A stretch of 64,000 nt of DNA from Marinobacter salarius (GTDB lineage Bacteria; Pseudomonadota; Gammaproteobacteria; Pseudomonadales; Oleiphilaceae): the NCBI RefSeq assembly GCF_032922745.1, contig NZ_CP136693.1, positions 3,596,001 to 3,660,000 of the forward strand, read 5' to 3'. Numbering within the stretch: the stretch's first letter is position 1; every line of letters begins with the position of its first letter. The notes beneath the pieces were generated by a model that searched no databases, was not told where the DNA came from, and saw nothing but the letters and a program-made list of their open reading frames with translations. A program made the position numbers and the translations under genes. This document shows, in pieces, positions 53,292 through 60,911 of this stretch.

Positions 53292-53914
53292 CGGCGGACC
53301 CTCATGGTTTCAAGCTCACATTCGAAAAGGAATTCAAAGGCTTCGACGTGGCGCAGGCAGTCTGACATGGTCCTGCCCCAGGTATAAAGGCCGTGCCCAC
53401 GAATCAGGTAACCCGGTTGTTCAGGGTGCTGACGAAACCAATCTCTGGTTTGGTCCGCCAGCGCCGGAATATCCTGGGTATTGTCAAACACCGGCACGGT
53501 CAGTTGCGACTCGTGGGTATCAACCCCGGAAAACGCCTTCTGTAACTCGTACCCCTGTAACCTCAGCGGTTCTCCGGCGGGCAGCAGCCGACTCAGCACC
53601 GTTGCCTTGACAGAGTGGGTATGCAACACCGCGCCAACGTCCGGAAAGGTCTGGTAAAGAGCCGTATGCAAACGTGTTTCCGCCGACGATCGGGCATTGC
53701 TCTGGACGGGGTTCCCGGCAAGGTCGACCACCATGACATCACCCGCCACCAGCTGGCCTTTGTGTCGGCCGGACACCGTGACGGCGATATGCTCATCATC
53801 GATTCGCGCCGAATAGTTGCTGCTGGTAGCCGGCGACCAGCCCTGTCCGTAGAGAAACCGGCCGGCATCAATGATGGACTGCGCGGCAATGGCGTAGCGG
53901 GTTACGTCAAACAA
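53288..53914 (-). CDS. mtnB: Methylthioribulose-1-phosphate dehydratase
   Basis: Class II aldolase-fold zinc enzyme (208 residues) that dehydrates methylthioribulose 1-phosphate. GWSPATSSNYSARIDDEHIAVT is the N-terminal block, AVLHTHSVKATVL holds zinc His residues, and YLIRGHGLYTWGRTM holds the third. The start is TTG, supported by AGAGGTGA close upstream. First gene of mtnBDC; mtnA and the MTA-cleaving enzyme are not in the window. Confidence 0.95.
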   Translation of the reverse strand: MFDVTRYAIAAQSIIDAGRFLYGQGWSPATSSNYSARIDDEHIAVTVSGRHKGQLVAGDVMVVDLAGNPVQSNARSSAETRLHTALYQTFPDVGAVLHTHSVKATVLSRLLPAGEPLRLQGYELQKAFSGVDTHESQLTVPVFDNTQDIPALADQTRDWFRQHPEQPGYLIRGHGLYTWGRTMSDCLRHVEAFEFLFECELETMRVRR

Positions 53915-54029
53915 GAATCACCTCTGAACAGACACGCCGGATCAGCGCTTGTTGGCTTCCATTATAAGGATGAGCGTGCCGCCCGCAAAGGCCGACGAAC
54001 GCTCACCGATCGGCCTGGAAAGCCACGGG

Positions 54030-56234
54030 TTATACCGAGGCTTTCAGGGGAAGGCTGCGCTGGCGTTTCCCGCTCAGGGCAAACAACGCGTTACCCAAAG
54101 CGGGTATCACCGGAGGTACACCGGGCTCCCCCACACCGGTGGGCGATTCATCGCTATCGATGATATCCACCACCACCTCGGGCCGCTGATCATGACGCAT
54201 GAGCGGGTAATCGTGGAAATTGCTTTGCTGGACCTGTCCGCCTTCCAGGGTAATGTTGCCGTAGAGCGCTGCCGTGAGGCCAAAGATAATACCGCCCTCG
54301 ATCTGGTCGCGAACAATGTCCGGATTGACCACCTGGCCGCAATCCACAGCACAGTACACCCTGTGCACCCGGATTTCCCCGAACTCAACGCTGGCCTCAA
54401 CCACCTGGGCCACATAGGTGCCAAAACTGCGGAACAGGGCAACGCCACGGGCCCGTCCTTCGGGTGCGGCGCTGTCCCATTGGGCAAGTTGGGCAGCCCT
54501 GTCCAGCACGCCCAGGTGTCTTGGTTCGTGATCAATCAATGAGCGCCGGAACCGGTACGGGTCCTGACCAACTTCATGGGCCAGTTCATCCATAAAGGTT
54601 TCAACGGCAAAGCCGTTGTGAGAGAAGCCCACGGACCGCCACCAGGACACTGGCACCCCTGGATCTGTGTGCGTATGACGTATGTCGAGATTCGGCACCC
54701 GATACGGATATTCTATGGCACCTTCAATGGCGGAGTGATCTTTCGGAGTCGCGATACCCTCGGCCATCAGCCCGACGCGCCCCAGAGTGCCGTACAGGAA
54801 TTTCGGAGCCCAGGGGTACTGGGCTGGCGCAGCATTGCGTACGTACCAGTCCAGGATCTGCGGGCCAACAATCTGATGGTGCCAGCCAGTGACCTGATCA
54901 CGGCTAACACTGGCCCGCATCCGGTGCAACATGGCCGGTCGATAAACATCGTGACGGGTATCTTCTTCCCGCGACCAGATCAGCTTGACCGGTTCGCGTA
55001 CGCGGTAGGCGACAGACGCCGCTTCCTCGATGTAATCATTGGTCAGGCGGCGCCCAAAACCACCGCCGAGGAAGGTGGTATGAATGGTCACTTCATCAGG
55101 CGAGAGGTCCGTCACCCTCGCAGCCGCGATCCGGCCAAGATCGGGTGCCTGGGTCGGTGCCCAGACTTCAATGGCGCCGTCCCGATACCACGCCGTAGCG
55201 TTCATCGGCTCCAACGTCGCATGGGCCAGGTAAGGCTGCTCGTAGCTGGCCTCCACCACGCGTTCCGCACCTTGTTGTGCGTCGTCATAATCACCTTCGC
55301 TGCGCTCGCTTTCCCCCGGGTCTTCATCAGCGGCTTTGTGGTACGAGGAGAACACCTGATCGGAGGACACATCCAACGCGCCGTCGTTATCCCATTCGAT
55401 CGTCAGGGCGTCCTGAGCCTTACGGGCCCGCCAGTATTTATTTGCCACAACCGCCACGCCACGCTCTATCTCGAACACGTCCAGAACGCCCGGCAACCGG
55501 CGAGCAGCGGTATCATCGTATGATTTTACCCGGGCGCCATAGCTCGCAGGGCGGGACACCACCGCGTAAACCATGCCTTCCAGTTCGACATCAATGCCGT
55601 AGATTGGCGCGCCGGTGGACTTGGCTTCGGCATCCAGGCGTCCCCGTTCCTTGCCGATGTACCTCCACTCCTCACGGGGTTTGAGTGACGGAGCCTCCGG
55701 CACCGTATGCTTCGCTGCCAGTTCCACTAGCCGACCGTAAGCCAGGCTGTCGCGTCCGTTCGGATGGACCACCCTGCCTTCGGCCGCCCGGCATTCAGCG
55801 GGGCTGACTTCCCAGACACTGGCTGCGGCAGCAACCAGCATCATGCGGGCAGAGGCTCCCGCCACCCGTAGCGGCTGCCAACTGGTCGCCAGACTGGTGC
55901 TGCCGCCGGTCAATTGCAGTTTGTAGAGGGGATTCCGGTATTCCGGGGCCGCAGGGGCAAATTGCAGTTTGATGGAGGCTGGCGCCACCCCGAGCTCTTC
56001 CGCAATGAGGGTGGTCAGGCCAGTGTAGGTTCCCTGCCCCATCTCAACGCGCGCCAGCGTGAAATAAACCTGATCATCGGTCGTCAGCTCCAGCCAGGCG
56101 TCAGGTTTCCAGCTACCATCCTGCTCACCATAATCGGTCTGGATGCCAGCGCAGCCCGGAAGCGACAGGGACAGGACCAGCCCGCCAGAGGAGCCTGCGG
56201 TTACCTTCAGGAAATCGCGTCGATTCATGGACAT
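54030..56234 (-). CDS. Molybdopterin-binding subunit of a xanthine-oxidase-family hydroxylase (IorB-like)
   Basis: Large subunit (734 residues) of a molybdenum hydroxylase of the isoquinoline-1-oxidoreductase/aldehyde-oxidase type. The N-terminus carries a twin-arginine motif (NRRDFLK) with the hydrophobic stretch SGGLVLSLSLPGC, so the complex is probably exported folded. Family blocks are ARVEMGQGTYTGLTTLIAEELG, TLEPMNATAWYRDG, TTFLGGGFGRRLTNDYIEEA, YRVPNLDIRHTHTDPGVPVSWWRSVGFSHN and AVDCGQVVNPDIV. The catalytic Glu region is near EGGIIFGLTAALYG and GVGEPGVPPVIPALGNALFA. It starts one base after the stop of the 2Fe-2S subunit. The substrate cannot be told from the sequence. Confidence 0.88.
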   Translation of the reverse strand: MSMNRRDFLKVTAGSSGGLVLSLSLPGCAGIQTDYGEQDGSWKPDAWLELTTDDQVYFTLARVEMGQGTYTGLTTLIAEELGVAPASIKLQFAPAAPEYRNPLYKLQLTGGSTSLATSWQPLRVAGASARMMLVAAAASVWEVSPAECRAAEGRVVHPNGRDSLAYGRLVELAAKHTVPEAPSLKPREEWRYIGKERGRLDAEAKSTGAPIYGIDVELEGMVYAVVSRPASYGARVKSYDDTAARRLPGVLDVFEIERGVAVVANKYWRARKAQDALTIEWDNDGALDVSSDQVFSSYHKAADEDPGESERSEGDYDDAQQGAERVVEASYEQPYLAHATLEPMNATAWYRDGAIEVWAPTQAPDLGRIAAARVTDLSPDEVTIHTTFLGGGFGRRLTNDYIEEAASVAYRVREPVKLIWSREEDTRHDVYRPAMLHRMRASVSRDQVTGWHHQIVGPQILDWYVRNAAPAQYPWAPKFLYGTLGRVGLMAEGIATPKDHSAIEGAIEYPYRVPNLDIRHTHTDPGVPVSWWRSVGFSHNGFAVETFMDELAHEVGQDPYRFRRSLIDHEPRHLGVLDRAAQLAQWDSAAPEGRARGVALFRSFGTYVAQVVEASVEFGEIRVHRVYCAVDCGQVVNPDIVRDQIEGGIIFGLTAALYGNITLEGGQVQQSNFHDYPLMRHDQRPEVVVDIIDSDESPTGVGEPGVPPVIPALGNALFALSGKRQRSLPLKASV

Positions 56235-56235
56235 A

Positions 56236-56721
56236 TTACCCTTGCCCCCGATCAGGACGGGCTGCGTCATCACCAACCACGGACTCAACCGCCGCGACAA
56301 TGCGGGAATAGGTACCGCAACGGCAGAGATTTCCGCTTACGGCGGCAACAATATCATCGCGGGAGGGAGCTTCGTTGTGCTGCAACAAATGCGCCGCACT
56401 CATAATCTGGCCAGACTGGCAATAGCCGCACTGGGGCACACCATGTTCGACCCATGCCTTTTGCAAAGGATGCAGGTTTCCATCTTGCGACAGACCTTCG
56501 ATGGTTGTCACATCCCCACCGTCAGCCAATTCAACCGGGGTGGAACAGGAACGCACCGGATGCCCGTTCAGGTGCACGGTACAGGCGCCGCAGAGCCCCA
56601 TGCCGCATCCAAATTTGGTACCTTTCAGTCCGAGTTCATCGCGAATCACCCATAGCAGCGGGGTATCGCTGTCTACGTCGAGCATCCGCTCCCGGCCATT
56701 TACGGTAAGGCTCACGGCCAT
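56236..56721 (-). CDS. 2Fe-2S subunit of molybdenum hydroxylase (IorA-like)
   Basis: 161-residue electron-transfer subunit. The plant-ferredoxin-type cluster is GCGMGLCGACTVHLNG with an earlier LWVIRDELGLKGTKF. The second, helical-domain cluster is CGYCQSGQIMSAAHLL and GNLCRCGTYSRIVAAV. The subunit lacks its own signal, so it would be co-exported with the twin-arginine large subunit. There is no FAD subunit next to the pair, as in IorAB-type enzymes that pass electrons to a cytochrome or other carrier. It is upstream of and coupled to the large-subunit gene. Confidence 0.92.
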   Translation of the reverse strand: MAVSLTVNGRERMLDVDSDTPLLWVIRDELGLKGTKFGCGMGLCGACTVHLNGHPVRSCSTPVELADGGDVTTIEGLSQDGNLHPLQKAWVEHGVPQCGYCQSGQIMSAAHLLQHNEAPSRDDIVAAVSGNLCRCGTYSRIVAAVESVVGDDAARPDRGQG

Positions 56722-56792
56722 GGTTGTTCTCTCCCCTGCTGCCCGGAACCCTGGCCCCGGCTGAGTTTTATTATTATGAACGCTGAGCGTCC

Positions 56793-56984
56793 TTATTTGA
56801 TGACGTCGTTGCCGTCCTTGTCGGTCCAGATTTTCCGTTCGCCGGCTTCCATTTTACCCTCGGAGTCCCAAACCTCGCGGTCCGTTGTTGCCTCTTCCAC
56901 CTTGCCGTTGTCATTCCAGATGACCCGGTCTTTACACCCGGCCAGTGCCGCTACCATAAAAAGTACCAACATCAGTTGCTTCAC
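56793..56984 (-). CDS. Small repeat lipoprotein
   Basis: 63-residue gene starting with GTG six bases after a perfect GGAGG ribosome site. The leader KQLMLVLFMVAALAGC ends in a lipobox (Cys at residue 17), so the mature lipoprotein has only 47 residues. Those are built from three copies of R-x-[IV]-W-x-x-x-(x)-G-[KN]: RVIWNDNGK at 20-28, REVWDSEGK at 36-44 and RKIWTDKDGN at 50-59. I do not recognise the family. A much longer open frame running upstream to 57296 in the same register is antisense-like overlap with smrA and is rejected. It lies between the molybdenum hydroxylase genes and smrA. Confidence 0.75.
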   Translation of the reverse strand: MKQLMLVLFMVAALAGCKDRVIWNDNGKVEEATTDREVWDSEGKMEAGERKIWTDKDGNDVIK

Positions 56985-57024
56985 ACTTACCTCCGAACCG
57001 ATCTTGTCGGCGTTGGGTGAATAG

Positions 57025-57603
57025 TCAGGATCCGTGAATCTCACGGTTACGCTGTTTGTCGCGGTCGCCCTTGCGGACCATGACATAGACGGCACCGGTG
57101 CCGCCATGGCGCTTCTGGGCCGAATGAAACGCCAGCACATCTTCCAACTCTGGCAGCCATTTGGCCAGATGGCTCTTGAGCTGGGCGATACCGTCCGGGT
57201 TACGCTCTCCCTTGCCGTGGAGAATAATGACGGATCGAAGTCCATAGCGCACGCAATCATTAATGAAACCAAACACGTCCCGACGCGCTTCTTCAACAGT
57301 CATTCGATGCAGGTCCAGGCGCGCTTCAATCGGGTACTGCCCCAGACGGAGCTTACGGAATACGCCATGCTGCACACCGGGCCGCTGCCAACAGAGAACA
57401 TCGTGCGCTGTCAGAGGCTCAACCATATCCGCCGTCAGTGGATTGCGATCCCTGTGCGGCTGATCTATGGCGGACCGCTGCCGCTCAAGGTGCCCTGGGG
57501 TCAAATCCTTTGGGGCTTTAACATCGGCTTTGTTCGGCTTCCGGATACGGCGGACATCCTTCATCTCCTCCAGGAAGCTCAGGCGCTCATCTTTGGTTGT
57601 CAT
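57025..57603 (-). CDS. smrA: Smr-domain protein SmrA
   Basis: 192-residue protein with a C-terminal Smr domain, a nicking-endonuclease fold. The three signature motifs are LDLHRMTVEEARRDVFGFI, IILHGKGER and GGTGAVYVMVRKG. The N-terminal third is charged (ERLSFLEEMKDVRRIRKPNKAD) and probably disordered, as in other SmrA proteins. The ATG at 57603 begins MTTKDERLSFLEE; the open frame extends upstream to 57771 without similarity. It is divergent from the cNMP/CBS/DUF294 gene, and the 185-base gap shows no clear promoter consensus. Confidence 0.9.
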   Translation of the reverse strand: MTTKDERLSFLEEMKDVRRIRKPNKADVKAPKDLTPGHLERQRSAIDQPHRDRNPLTADMVEPLTAHDVLCWQRPGVQHGVFRKLRLGQYPIEARLDLHRMTVEEARRDVFGFINDCVRYGLRSVIILHGKGERNPDGIAQLKSHLAKWLPELEDVLAFHSAQKRHGGTGAVYVMVRKGDRDKQRNREIHGS

Positions 57604-57788
57604 GGCGATATCATTTACGGTCGAAGTTGCATGGACTTTACCACCCGGCTCACCCATCATAAAGGAGGCCCCTCGCCCTACCCACTGCCAGGCCGGGGCT
57701 GGCCCGCGCTCAGACAAACATCGTAGGGCCGGTAGATAGACGGTTGGTCTACACTTCCGGCTCATAAGCACGACAACGGACCGCGATT

Positions 57789-59705
57789 ATGACTGCCGCA
57801 TCGCAAGACAGTGCACGCCCCCAGAATACCCGTGCCATCATGGCATTTCTGCGGGAGCATTCGCCTTTTTCAAACATGGACGATGCACATCTGGCCCATT
57901 ATGCCGAGCATGCCTCGCTGAGATTCTACGCCGATGGCGATGTGGTGCTGACACCGGACGAGGGCCCGGTAGAACGGTTCTACGTGGTCAAACAGGGCCG
58001 TATTCGCGGCGAACGGGAGCGAGACAAGGACGGAGAAACCGAAACCACCTTTGAAATAAGCCAGGGCGAATGTTTTCCATTGGCCGCGCTGATTGGAGAA
58101 CGCCCCACCCGCACACTGCATCGCGCCTCCGGAGACACCTTCTGCCTTAGCATTGAACACGACACCTTTGTCATGCTGTTCTCGCAGAGTGATCCCTTTC
58201 GTGATTTTTGCCTTCGCGGCGTCAGCAGCCTGCTTGATCAGGTGAATCAGCGCATACAGACCGGCGCCATGGCTTCCATTGGTTCCAGTAACTCGCTGGA
58301 CACCCCGCTGGAACGCTACGCTATTCGCAACCCCATCGTCTGCTCTCCGGACCTCCCGGTCCGAAAAGCGGTTGCGCGCATGCACGAAAACAGTGTCGGT
58401 AGCATCGTGATTACCGACGACGAACGGCATCCCACAGGTATATTCACTCTTAGGGATCTGCGCACCATGGTGGCAGAGGAGAAGGGCCCTCTGGACACGC
58501 CCATCGGCCAGGTCATGACCAGGAACCCCTGTTGCCTCACGGCCAGCGCAGATGCTTTTGAAGCCGCCATGCTGATGGCAGAGCATCACTTTGCCCACAT
58601 CTGCGTGGTGGATGACGAGCACCGACTGATTGGCATGGTATCCGAGCGCGACCTGTTCTCACTTCAGCGGGTCGATCTCGTCAACCTCGCCAGAACCATC
58701 GGCACCGCCAGCCATCTCCGTACCCTGGTCAGCCTCCGTAAGGATGTGTCCCGGTTAGTGGACGCGATGCTCGCTCACGGGGCCGATTCCGGCCAGGTGG
58801 TAAAAATTATTACCACCTTGAACGATGTCACTGTAAGACGGGTCCTGGAACTGAACATCAAGAAACACGACCCTGGCATCCCTTTCACCTGGCTGACATT
58901 CGGAAGCGAAGGTCGGCAGGAACAAACCCTGTTAACAGATCAGGATAACGGCATCCTGTTCCAGACACCGGAGGGGATGACCGAGGAACAGGTCAGGGAA
59001 AAGCTGTTGCCCTTCGCGGAAACCGTCAACAAGGAACTGGCGGAATGCGGCTTTACCCTGTGCAAGGGTAATATCATGGCCAGCAATCCCAAACTGTGCC
59101 TCAGCGGCAGGGAGTGGGATGACTGGTTTGCCCGATTTATCGACGCCTCAACTCCGCAGAATCTGGTGTACTCCTCGATTTTCCTCGACATGCGGGCGGT
59201 ATTCGGGCCGATGGAACCACTGGAAAGGTTGCTGGATAAAGTGCTCACGCGCATACGCAAGAACGACCTGTTCCAGAAGATGCTGGCGGGCAACGCCATT
59301 ACCCGCAAACCTCCTCTGACCATGTTCCGCAACTTTCGCTATGCCCCGGATGGCAAGAAAAACACACTTGATCTGAAGCGCCAGGGACTGGCTCCCTTCG
59401 TGGAAGCCGTTCGGGTACTTGCCCTCGCCAATAATGTGGGCACAGCCAACACACTGGAGCGCATGCAGCAGCTCGCCTTAAAAGGTGTCTTTGACACCAA
59501 AGACGCCAACGCCTGGCAGGAGGCCTATAGCCTGATCCAGGCTATTCGGATGAGGGCACACCAGGAGATGCTGGACCGCGGCGAGCCCCTGTCCAATTAC
59601 ATAAACCCGGACGACCTTAACCCTCTGGACCGCCGGATTCTTCGCGAGTCGTTCCGCCAGGCACAACGCCTGCAGCAGAAACTGGAAATCACCTACCAAC
59701 TCTGA
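57789..59705 (+). CDS. cNMP-binding / CBS / DUF294 nucleotidyltransferase-like protein
   Basis: 638-residue soluble regulator. Residues about 20-150 form a cyclic-nucleotide-binding beta-barrel. About 170-295 hold a pair of CBS domains (VRKAVARMHENSVGSIVITDD and FEAAMLMAEHHFAHICVVDD). From about 360 the DUF294 nucleotidyltransferase-like domain shows FGSEGRQEQTLLTDQDNGIL, a GlnD/nucleotidyltransferase-like G-S-x-(G)-R...D-x-D signature, followed by the DUF294 C-terminal helical domain ending in FRQAQRLQQKLEITYQL. It may uridylylate or adenylylate a target under control of adenine nucleotides and cNMP, but no substrate is known. It is followed 17 bases later by a DnaQ-like exonuclease, and both lie upstream of acetate-uptake genes. 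Confidence 0.88.
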   Translation: MTAASQDSARPQNTRAIMAFLREHSPFSNMDDAHLAHYAEHASLRFYADGDVVLTPDEGPVERFYVVKQGRIRGERERDKDGETETTFEISQGECFPLAALIGERPTRTLHRASGDTFCLSIEHDTFVMLFSQSDPFRDFCLRGVSSLLDQVNQRIQTGAMASIGSSNSLDTPLERYAIRNPIVCSPDLPVRKAVARMHENSVGSIVITDDERHPTGIFTLRDLRTMVAEEKGPLDTPIGQVMTRNPCCLTASADAFEAAMLMAEHHFAHICVVDDEHRLIGMVSERDLFSLQRVDLVNLARTIGTASHLRTLVSLRKDVSRLVDAMLAHGADSGQVVKIITTLNDVTVRRVLELNIKKHDPGIPFTWLTFGSEGRQEQTLLTDQDNGILFQTPEGMTEEQVREKLLPFAETVNKELAECGFTLCKGNIMASNPKLCLSGREWDDWFARFIDASTPQNLVYSSIFLDMRAVFGPMEPLERLLDKVLTRIRKNDLFQKMLAGNAITRKPPLTMFRNFRYAPDGKKNTLDLKRQGLAPFVEAVRVLALANNVGTANTLERMQQLALKGVFDTKDANAWQEAYSLIQAIRMRAHQEMLDRGEPLSNYINPDDLNPLDRRILRESFRQAQRLQQKLEITYQL

Positions 59706-59722
59706 AAACCGGGCCAACCTTT

Positions 59723-60433
59723 ATGCTGGAACAGATCAAAAACTGGATCGAACGGCGTAGGGCCGGCAGCACCGGTGGTCCCGATCACGAACACTTGCCA
59801 ACGCCAAAGGCGGCCGGAGACCAGCGCCTGTCAGACTGCCGATTGATCGTACTGGACCTGGAAACCACGGGCCTCAACCCGGCAAAGGACAATGTCATCG
59901 CCATCGGTGCGGTGGCCATTCGGCATAACTCCATTGACCTGGGCGACCAGTTTGATCTGATCCTGCGTCGCCCAGAGTTGGACATCAGCGAAACGGTACT
60001 CATCCACGGTATCGGTCCGGAAGCACTGACTCAGGGACATGAGACAGAAGACGCACTGCTCCATCTGCTGGAATGGATGAATGGCGACCCTATCCTTGCC
60101 TACCATTCGGCCTTTGATCAGAAATTCCTTGAAAAGACTCTCAAGCAAACACTGAGTTACACCCAGCTCCACACATGGCTCGATGTAGCCGAGATGCTCC
60201 CTGCCTTCTTTCCCAACTCCAAAACCGGAGGCAAAGGCCTGGACAACTGGGCCGATTTTTTCGACCTGGAAGTCAGCGCCCGCCATCATGCTGCTGCCGA
60301 TGCCATGGTGACGGCTGAATTAACCCTTGCGGTCATCAATAAAGCACGAAAAAGCGGTGTCACCACATTGCGTGACTTCAATGAAAAACTGAAGTACCAC
60401 CGGCAACTGAAGAACATCCATCGGCGAGGCTAG
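59723..60433 (+). CDS. DnaQ-like 3'-5' exonuclease
   Basis: 236-residue DEDDh exonuclease. Exo I is LIVLDLETTGLNPAKDNVIAIGAV (about 45-68), Exo II is LAYHSAFDQKFLEKTL (Asp and aromatic), and Exo III is SARHHAAADAMVTAEL with the catalytic His and Asp. There is no polymerase or helicase domain, and it is not the epsilon proofreading subunit by context. Directly after the cNMP/CBS/DUF294 gene. The nuclease-DUF294-symporter order is, to my knowledge, also found in pseudomonads. The 208 bases that follow hold a predicted leader for the DUF4212 operon. Confidence 0.9.
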   Translation: MLEQIKNWIERRRAGSTGGPDHEHLPTPKAAGDQRLSDCRLIVLDLETTGLNPAKDNVIAIGAVAIRHNSIDLGDQFDLILRRPELDISETVLIHGIGPEALTQGHETEDALLHLLEWMNGDPILAYHSAFDQKFLEKTLKQTLSYTQLHTWLDVAEMLPAFFPNSKTGGKGLDNWADFFDLEVSARHHAAADAMVTAELTLAVINKARKSGVTTLRDFNEKLKYHRQLKNIHRRG

Positions 60434-60517
60434 AACCCCGGAACTGTGTTGCGTTTGCAGACGCTTTATCCCTCAAATTACTGAGAATTAGACCTTTTGC
60501 CAATATCTATCTATCGC

Positions 60518-60546
60518 TTGACGGGTAAAGTCGAATAGGACATTAC
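60518..60546 (+). promoter_or_regulatory. Possible promoter before the DUF4212-symporter operon
   Basis: TTGACG at 60518-60523, a 17-base spacer, then CATTAC at 60541-60546. The -35 is good, the -10 weak, as would fit an activator-dependent promoter. A response regulator such as CrbR/ErdR is a natural candidate, by inference from the kinase gene downstream. Confidence 0.3.
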
Positions 60547-60562
60547 GTCGGAGAAGAACTAT

Positions 60563-60637
60563 ATGAATAATAATTTCTCTACAACCAACACTTCTCAGAA
60601 AACCCACCAAACCTCCACAACAACAACACAGGAGTGA
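60563..60637 (+). CDS. Possible threonine-rich leader peptide (24 codons)
   Basis: An uninterrupted ATG-TGA frame with GGAGAAG seven bases before the ATG. The 24 codons spell MNNNFSTTNT followed by SQKTHQTSTT then TTQE, with nine Thr, four Asn and no hydrophobic core. The TGA lies inside the ribosome site of the DUF4212 gene, four bases before that ATG, so translating the leader would pass directly over the start region. Whether it is translated is unknown; it may simply be an unstructured CA-rich leader RNA. No attenuator hairpin is visible. Confidence 0.35.
   Translation: MNNNFSTTNTSQKTHQTSTTTTQE
60619..60626 (+). promoter_or_regulatory. AAnAAnAA (catabolite-activity-like) motif at the DUF4212 ribosome site
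   Basis: AACAACAA lies five bases before the GGAG ribosome site (60631-60634). It matches the AAnAAnAA motif bound by Hfq with Crc in pseudomonads to block translation of genes for less-preferred carbon sources. The functional claim is inference; crc is not in the window. Confidence 0.45.
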
Positions 60638-60641
60638 TCCT

Positions 60642-60905
60642 ATGTCAGGTCATGACTACGATGCTGTGAATTACTGGAAGGCGAATCTTCGTCTTATATT
60701 CGGGAGCCTCATTGTCTGGGCCCTCGTGTCTTATGGGTTTGCGATACTGCTTCGCCCCATGCTCGCCGGAATCCCCATTGGCGGAACCGACCTCGGCTTC
60801 TGGTTCGCCCAACAGGGTTCGATTCTTACTTTCATCGCGCTGATCTTCCATTACGCGTGGCGAATGAACAAGCTCGATGAAAAATTCGGCGTGCATGAGG
60901 AGTAA
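60642..60905 (+). CDS. DUF4212 small symporter subunit
   Basis: 87-residue membrane protein with two helices (LIFGSLIVWALVSYGFAILL and LGFWFAQQGSILTFIALIFHYAW). The start AVNYWKANLRLI and the end RMNKLDEKFGVHEE are typical of DUF4212 (sodium/substrate symporter small subunit). It is always paired with a VC_2705-type sodium:solute symporter, here six bases downstream. Its likely role is to assist or be part of the acetate/short organic acid symporter. The ribosome site GGAG overlaps the end of the possible leader peptide. Confidence 0.92.
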   Translation: MSGHDYDAVNYWKANLRLIFGSLIVWALVSYGFAILLRPMLAGIPIGGTDLGFWFAQQGSILTFIALIFHYAWRMNKLDEKFGVHEE

Positions 60906-60911
60906 GTTCGA

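Noticed and set aside
56985..57296. N-terminal extension of the small repeat lipoprotein to 57296
   Set aside because: It overlaps smrA in another frame of the same strand and would bury the lipobox; the GTG with GGAGG at 56984 explains the gene.
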